Assembly (NCBI GenBank): GCA_900758075.1
Contig: CAAEQF010000192.1
Coordinates: 1 to 17,010, forward strand
Length of the DNA: 17,010 nucleotides
Direction of reading: 5' to 3'
Source: Coriobacteriia bacterium
Lineage (GTDB): Bacteria > Actinomycetota > Coriobacteriia > Coriobacteriales > QAMH01
The notes under the pieces: model-generated
Told to the model about the DNA's origin: nothing
Seen by the model: only the letters and a program-made list of their open reading frames with translations
The model's database searches: none
Translations under genes and position numbers: made by a program
Shown here: piece after piece, positions 13,405 to 17,010 of the stretch
How the letters are laid out: each line of letters opens with the position of its first letter
Position numbering within the stretch: position 1 is the first letter of the stretch

Positions 13405-13767
13405 TTACAGCTCGATATCGGTTGGAGCCCACAGTACCTGCTTGGGTTTCTTGGCGAGCTCTGCGTTCAGCTCCTCGAGGGTGCCGAACTTCATGCAGGC
13501 GCCCAGGCAGTTGTGCACGCAGACCGGCTCACGGTTGCGGCCGAGACGCTCCTTGCACAGATCGCACAGGTCGGTCGGGACCGGAATGTGGTTGAAGTTG
13601 AAGGAGTGGCCCTGATCGTCCGCGTCGTCTTTCTGCCAGGGGCCGTCGTCGAAGACGCGGATGCCCCACTTGCCAACGCCAAAGCCGTGCTCTTCCTTGC
13701 AGGCCACTTCGCAGGAGTGGCAACCAGTGCAGTACTGATAGTCGATGAGTAGTCCGTACTGAGGCAT
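13405..13767 (-). CDS. 4Fe-4S dicluster ferredoxin-type subunit
   Basis: A 120-residue iron-sulphur protein. The first cluster motif is C13-x2-C16-x2-C19-x3-C23 (CTGCHSCEVAC). The second set is C68-x2-C71-x11-C83-x3-C87 plus C91 (DLCDLC ... VCVHNCLGAC). This is a shortened DmsB/NrfC-like layout with two clusters instead of four. It has no Tat signal and should be cytoplasmic. The ATG lies 5 bp after the stop of the molybdoenzyme gene, with GGGGAG overlapping that stop, so the two are cotranscribed and probably cotranslated. The likely job is to pass electrons to the catalytic subunit. Confidence 0.92.
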   Translation of the reverse strand: MPQYGLLIDYQYCTGCHSCEVACKEEHGFGVGKWGIRVFDDGPWQKDDADDQGHSFNFNHIPVPTDLCDLCKERLGRNREPVCVHNCLGACMKFGTLEELNAELAKKPKQVLWAPTDIEL

Positions 13768-13772
13768 GGTCT

Positions 13773-16307
13773 CTACTCCCCTTCCTTGACGACGATCGAG
13801 TCGGTGTACTCGTCGTTCAAACCGAATTCCTTGTAGAACGCGTTGATGTCCACGTCGAGGTTCTCGTTGATGGGCTCGACGTTGCAGCAGTTGCTCTTAT
13901 ACGGAGCGCCCAGGCCGAGGTTGTTGTTGTGATGCTCGGGAACCAGGTCGTTGCAGTTGGACTGGAACACGCCGAACAGCGAGGGCTCGGAGCCGTCCTG
14001 CTCAGGGAACCACCAGCCGTGCTCTGCCTCGAGATGGCCCGGACGCACCTTCTGGGAAACAAGGGCCTTGTACTTTGCCTGGCCGTACTGGTTCCAGATG
14101 CGCACCCACTGGCCGTCGGAGATGTTCTTGGCCGCGGCATCTGCCGGATTGATCTCCAGACGCGGGTTCTGGTCGATTTCGCGTAGGATGGCGACCTCGC
14201 GGTGCTCGGAGTGGAACGAGGTGAAGCGGCGGGCACCCGTGGAGAGGATGAAGGGGTATTTCTCCATGATCTCCTCATGCGTCAGATCGCGCTCGTGCCA
14301 CTTGGCAAGATGCTCGGGCTCGATGAACGGCGACGCCGGAATCTCTTTCTTGAGCTGCTCGGTGCGCTCGTCGGTCGGACGCGGCGACTGGTCGGGCTCG
14401 TAGTAGTAGGGCAGCGGATCCATGCCGTTCGTGTTGTACATGGTCGACCACAGCTCGATACGGCCCGTCGGGGTCAGGAAGCCGGGATTGCCGTCGGGAC
14501 GGAGCTTGCCGCTCTCGTATTTCTTGTAGTAGACCTTGCGCTTGAACTTGACGACCTCTTTGACCTCGTCGAACTTATGACGGCCCTCGAGGCGGTTCTT
14601 GTTGAGGTAGTCATGGTAATCCGGGTACTTGTTGTACGCGAACTGGGCCTTGGGGTCGTCGGGATGACGCTCGGCCATGCGCTTGGCGAGCATGCAGTAG
14701 ATCTCGAGGTCAGCTTTGGCCTCGCCGACGGTGATGGCCTTGTTGCCGACGCCGGTGGTGATGGATGCCGCGCCGTAGTGGGTGCGGTTGACGCCATCAT
14801 GCTCGACGACGGTGCTGATGGGCAGGAAGACGTCGCAGCAGCACTGGATAGTCGGGGTAATCATCACGTCGGTGCCAAACGCGAATCCGTCGGGTGCACC
14901 GTAGGAGCGGACCAGCGCATCATGCCACCTGCTGGGCTCTGCGGAGTTCGTCGGAGCGAGCAGGTTGGTGTTCGCGATCCAGCCGAAGCGAACCGGATAG
15001 GGGTCGTCGGTCTCCATGGTATCGAGGATGCAGTCTGCCTGGCAGCCGGTGATCTGGTTGCAGTACAGCGGGAACTCGTCCATGCCGATGCACTCTGCGC
15101 GCTCCTCGTCGGTCATCTGATACCAGCCCTCGGTGATGAACGAGCGGGTATCGGTGTCGTTGCCAGCCTGGCCGGCAGCGGCCTCGGCCGTAAGGTCCTC
15201 GGGCATGGAGAGGTCGGCGATGATGTTGCCGCCGGGGACGTCGAGGTTGCCGCACATGGCGATCATGGCCAGGACGCAGTGGCCGGCCTGCATGCCGTTG
15301 GTGTTCTGGTCAAACGCCAGGCCCCAGGCGATGGAGGCGGGCTTTGCCTTGGCGTACTCGCGAGCGAAGGTGTAGATGTCCTCGACCGGGACCTCGCAGA
15401 TTTCTGCGGCCTTCTCCGGCGTCATGACGCTGACGCGCTCCTTGAACTCGTCGAAGCCGTAGGTCCACTTCTCGACGAAGTCGGCGTCGTAGAGGCCCTC
15501 GTTGATGATGATGTTGCAGCAGGCCATGGCAAGGGCGGCGTCCGTGCCGTTGCGCACGCGCAGCTGCAGCTCGGAGCGGCTGTTCAGCCAGTTGACGCGC
15601 GGGTCGACGGAGAACAGGCGCGCACCGCGCTTCATCAGGTCGATGATGCTGTGGCCGAAGAAGCCGTCGGGGTTGGACTCGAGCGGAGCCTTGCCCCAGA
15701 TGACCATCAGCTCGGGAACCTGGTACTGCGGATCATCGTAGCCGCCCTCGAGGCCGCCAGCGTAGTCGAGCTCGGGGTACAGGGCGCCCAGAACCATCTG
15801 AGAGGCCATCATGCGCGGCTGGTAGCACGCGTATCCGGACTGCGTGTAGGCCAGGTTGGGCGTGCGGAAGATGGAGAGCTGGAAGTCCTGGGAGAGCATG
15901 CCGTCGCGACCCGTGCCAACGTGGATCGCCATCGTCTTGCGGCCGTACTTACCGGTGATCTCGTCCCACTTGTCCATGATGAGGTCGAGGGCCTCGTCCC
16001 AGCTGCAGCGCTCCCAAGCGTCGGCGTCGCCGATCTTGTCGTGCGGGCGCTTCATGGGATAGACCTCGCGGTGCGGGTTGTAGACGTAGTCCTTCATCGC
16101 GAGGCACCTCGGGCACAGGCGGCCCTGGGTAATCGGGTCGTTCTCGTCGCCCTCGATGTGGTCGAGTTTGCCGTTCTTGTCGACATAGACCTTGATGCCG
16201 CATCCTACCGGATGGCAACCCGGGGGAGACCAGACCGAAGAACGCACGACTGTGAAGTCGCCTTCCTGGTACTTCCAGGGTTTACCGAGGTCGTTTTCAA
16301 ACTCCAT
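13773..16307 (-). CDS. Molybdopterin oxidoreductase catalytic subunit (DMSO reductase superfamily, cytoplasmic)
   Basis: An 844-residue enzyme binding bis-pyranopterin Mo or W. The N-terminal Fe-S region has CHPVGC (31-36) and GRLCPRC (62-68). Conserved blocks include CSWDEALDLI (101-110), IWGKAPLESNPDGFFGHSIIDLMKRGARLFSVDPR (203-237), CGNLDVPGG (352-360) and the C-terminal cofactor domain with ILSTGARRFTSFHS (687-700), LEINPADAAAKNISDGQWVRIWN (717-739) and a late NNNLG. C161 in GYACYQPR sits where a Mo/W ligand is expected. There is no Tat signal, so it should be cytoplasmic. The start ATG 16305-16307 has GGAGTAC upstream; the same frame stays open further upstream but that stretch antiparallels MFS coding. 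The family (acetylene hydratase, transhydroxylase and actinobacterial catechol dehydroxylases included) is known for reductive removal or transfer of hydroxyl groups; the substrate here is unknown. Confidence 0.93.
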   Translation of the reverse strand: MEFENDLGKPWKYQEGDFTVVRSSVWSPPGCHPVGCGIKVYVDKNGKLDHIEGDENDPITQGRLCPRCLAMKDYVYNPHREVYPMKRPHDKIGDADAWERCSWDEALDLIMDKWDEITGKYGRKTMAIHVGTGRDGMLSQDFQLSIFRTPNLAYTQSGYACYQPRMMASQMVLGALYPELDYAGGLEGGYDDPQYQVPELMVIWGKAPLESNPDGFFGHSIIDLMKRGARLFSVDPRVNWLNSRSELQLRVRNGTDAALAMACCNIIINEGLYDADFVEKWTYGFDEFKERVSVMTPEKAAEICEVPVEDIYTFAREYAKAKPASIAWGLAFDQNTNGMQAGHCVLAMIAMCGNLDVPGGNIIADLSMPEDLTAEAAAGQAGNDTDTRSFITEGWYQMTDEERAECIGMDEFPLYCNQITGCQADCILDTMETDDPYPVRFGWIANTNLLAPTNSAEPSRWHDALVRSYGAPDGFAFGTDVMITPTIQCCCDVFLPISTVVEHDGVNRTHYGAASITTGVGNKAITVGEAKADLEIYCMLAKRMAERHPDDPKAQFAYNKYPDYHDYLNKNRLEGRHKFDEVKEVVKFKRKVYYKKYESGKLRPDGNPGFLTPTGRIELWSTMYNTNGMDPLPYYYEPDQSPRPTDERTEQLKKEIPASPFIEPEHLAKWHERDLTHEEIMEKYPFILSTGARRFTSFHSEHREVAILREIDQNPRLEINPADAAAKNISDGQWVRIWNQYGQAKYKALVSQKVRPGHLEAEHGWWFPEQDGSEPSLFGVFQSNCNDLVPEHHNNNLGLGAPYKSNCCNVEPINENLDVDINAFYKEFGLNDEYTDSIVVKEGE

Positions 16308-16344
16308 AGCGGTACTCCAAACTTGTAGACGTAACTTCCCCCAT

Positions 16345-16376
16345 CGGGCGGGCCGGATCTGCATCAAGTCCGCCCG
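16345..16376 (-). other. GC hairpin in the MFS / molybdoenzyme gap
   Basis: CGGGCGG and CCGCCCG (7 bp) enclose an 18-nt loop, in the 95-bp gap between the upstream MFS gene and the molybdoenzyme gene. On the minus strand it is followed by ATGGGGGAAG, without a T-run, so it is at best a weak terminator or an mRNA-processing or stability element. Confidence 0.4.
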
Positions 16377-16402
16377 AGTAGAACCAATTGAGCGTAGAGC
16401 GT

Positions 16403-17010
16403 TTAGGCTTGCTCCACTCCGGCGCGCTTTCTTGCGCGAGCCTTGAGGATGATCAGAAGCGCGATAGAACCAAGTGCCAAGACGATGCCAGCTGCGGCGA
16501 GGATGCCGGTGGCAGCACCCCAACCAGAGGCGACGACGACGCCGACGACGCCGAACAGGATGCCGCCAACGCACTGGCCGAGCGACATGAGCGTCGCGGA
16601 GACGGAGGCGAGCTCGGGCTTGGGTGCGATCTCTGCGACCATCGTGAAGAAGATGGCGGGCACGATGCCGTTGGACAGGCCGAAGACGATCGCCCAGAAC
16701 GTGAAGCTGCCCGCGGTGACGGTGTAGGCGGTGGTGAACGAGACGCCCAAGACGATGGAGGCGACGACGAGGATGATCAGGCGCGGACCGGTCTTGGTGA
16801 CGGCGTTCATGACGAAGCCGATGACGACGCCGCCGATGATGACGGCGATGTTGACGATGTTGAACGTGCCGTTGGCAGCGCCCTGGTCCATGCCCATGGT
16901 CTGGACCATGTAGGTGGTCTCGAAATTCATGACGCAGGCGGTGCCCAGGGAGAACGCGGCGAAGGCGATCATGGCAACCCACACGGACAGGCTCTTGAAG
17001 CCCTCGGAGA
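16403..17010 (-). CDS. MFS transporter (partial, N-terminal half beyond right edge)
   Basis: The C-terminal half of a major facilitator permease. At least 200 residues are visible in an open frame to the right edge (SEGFKSLSVWVAMIAFAAFS...), with about six hydrophobic segments (TM7-12), e.g. IVNIAVIIGGVVIGFVM, TFWAIVFGLSNGIVPAIFF and GWGAATGILAAAGIVLALGSIALLIIL. It ends in a basic tail KARARKRAGVEQA. FGLSNGIVPAIFFTMVAEIAP is typical of a helix 10 region. It is upstream of the molybdoenzyme in the same direction, 95 bp away, and probably in the same operon as an importer or exchanger. It is not a close copy of the MFS protein at 12067-13305. Confidence 0.88.
   Translation of the reverse strand, partial: SEGFKSLSVWVAMIAFAAFSLGTACVMNFETTYMVQTMGMDQGAANGTFNIVNIAVIIGGVVIGFVMNAVTKTGPRLIILVVASIVLGVSFTTAYTVTAGSFTFWAIVFGLSNGIVPAIFFTMVAEIAPKPELASVSATLMSLGQCVGGILFGVVGVVVASGWGAATGILAAAGIVLALGSIALLIILKARARKRAGVEQA

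Noticed and set aside
14202..16328. 708-codon plus-strand open frame opposite the molybdoenzyme
   Set aside because: Shadow of a well-conserved oxidoreductase on the other strand.
16308..16982. N-terminal extension of the molybdoenzyme frame to 1069 residues
   Set aside because: The extra 225 residues are a His/Arg-rich frame overlapping real MFS transporter codons; a good ribosome binding site and the family N-terminus place the start at 16307.
1..17010. CRISPR array, prophage or conjugative genes
   Set aside because: No regularly spaced repeat-spacer structure and no phage or transfer genes were found on either strand.

Overview
The window is high-GC bacterial DNA from an actinobacterium, most likely class Coriobacteriia and probably an Eggerthellaceae-like anaerobic gut organism. 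The pointers are the rimP-nusA-ylxR-infB-rbfA order without a ylxQ (L7Ae-like) gene, many strong AGGAGG ribosome binding sites, an AbiEi/DUF559-like single gene of a type I recall as common in Coriobacteriia, and a cytoplasmic molybdopterin oxidoreductase set beside a small 4Fe-4S protein, two MFS transporters and lineage-type TetR regulators. No species is named; this assignment is inference from gene content.

Left part (1-5163), all minus strand: one translation-factor operon. A promoter candidate (TTGCAC, 17 bp, TATGAT, at 5135-5163) leads into a leader of about 150 nt with two hairpins, the second terminator-like. Then follow rimP, nusA, ylxR, infB and rbfA, with gaps of 9, -1, 0 and 2 nt. 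rbfA runs off the left edge. NusA carries an extra C-terminal Cys/His module.

Middle (5185-9327): a single gene for an AbiEi-like/DUF559-like protein, bracketed by near-identical 12-13 bp repeats (TTARCTCGCGTT). Next is leuS, ending in a terminator nested inside an inverted pair of those repeats. The 303 bp between leuS and the oppositely oriented SDR gene holds an 8-bp-arm inverted repeat and three helically phased AGCGCAA repeats.

Right-middle (9328-12032): an SDR oxidoreductase (+), a convergent TetR regulator (-), tRNA-Ala(CGC) (-) with a clear promoter -10 and intrinsic terminator, a 69-residue zinc-ribbon protein (-), and a second TetR regulator (+) starting with GTG. The two TetR proteins resemble each other beyond the HTH. 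Each has candidate operator elements in its promoter region.

Right part (12067-17010), all minus strand: in transcription order, an MFS transporter (N-terminal half outside the window), a large cytoplasmic molybdopterin oxidoreductase of 844 aa, a 120-aa 4Fe-4S protein, an intrinsic terminator, and a complete second MFS transporter. This layout (transporter, cytoplasmic Mo enzyme without Tat signal, small ferredoxin partner) is like that of gut actinobacterial reductive dehydroxylase/transhydroxylase-type enzymes. A plausible reading is import of a small organic electron acceptor, its reduction in the cytoplasm and export of the product. The substrate cannot be read from sequence.
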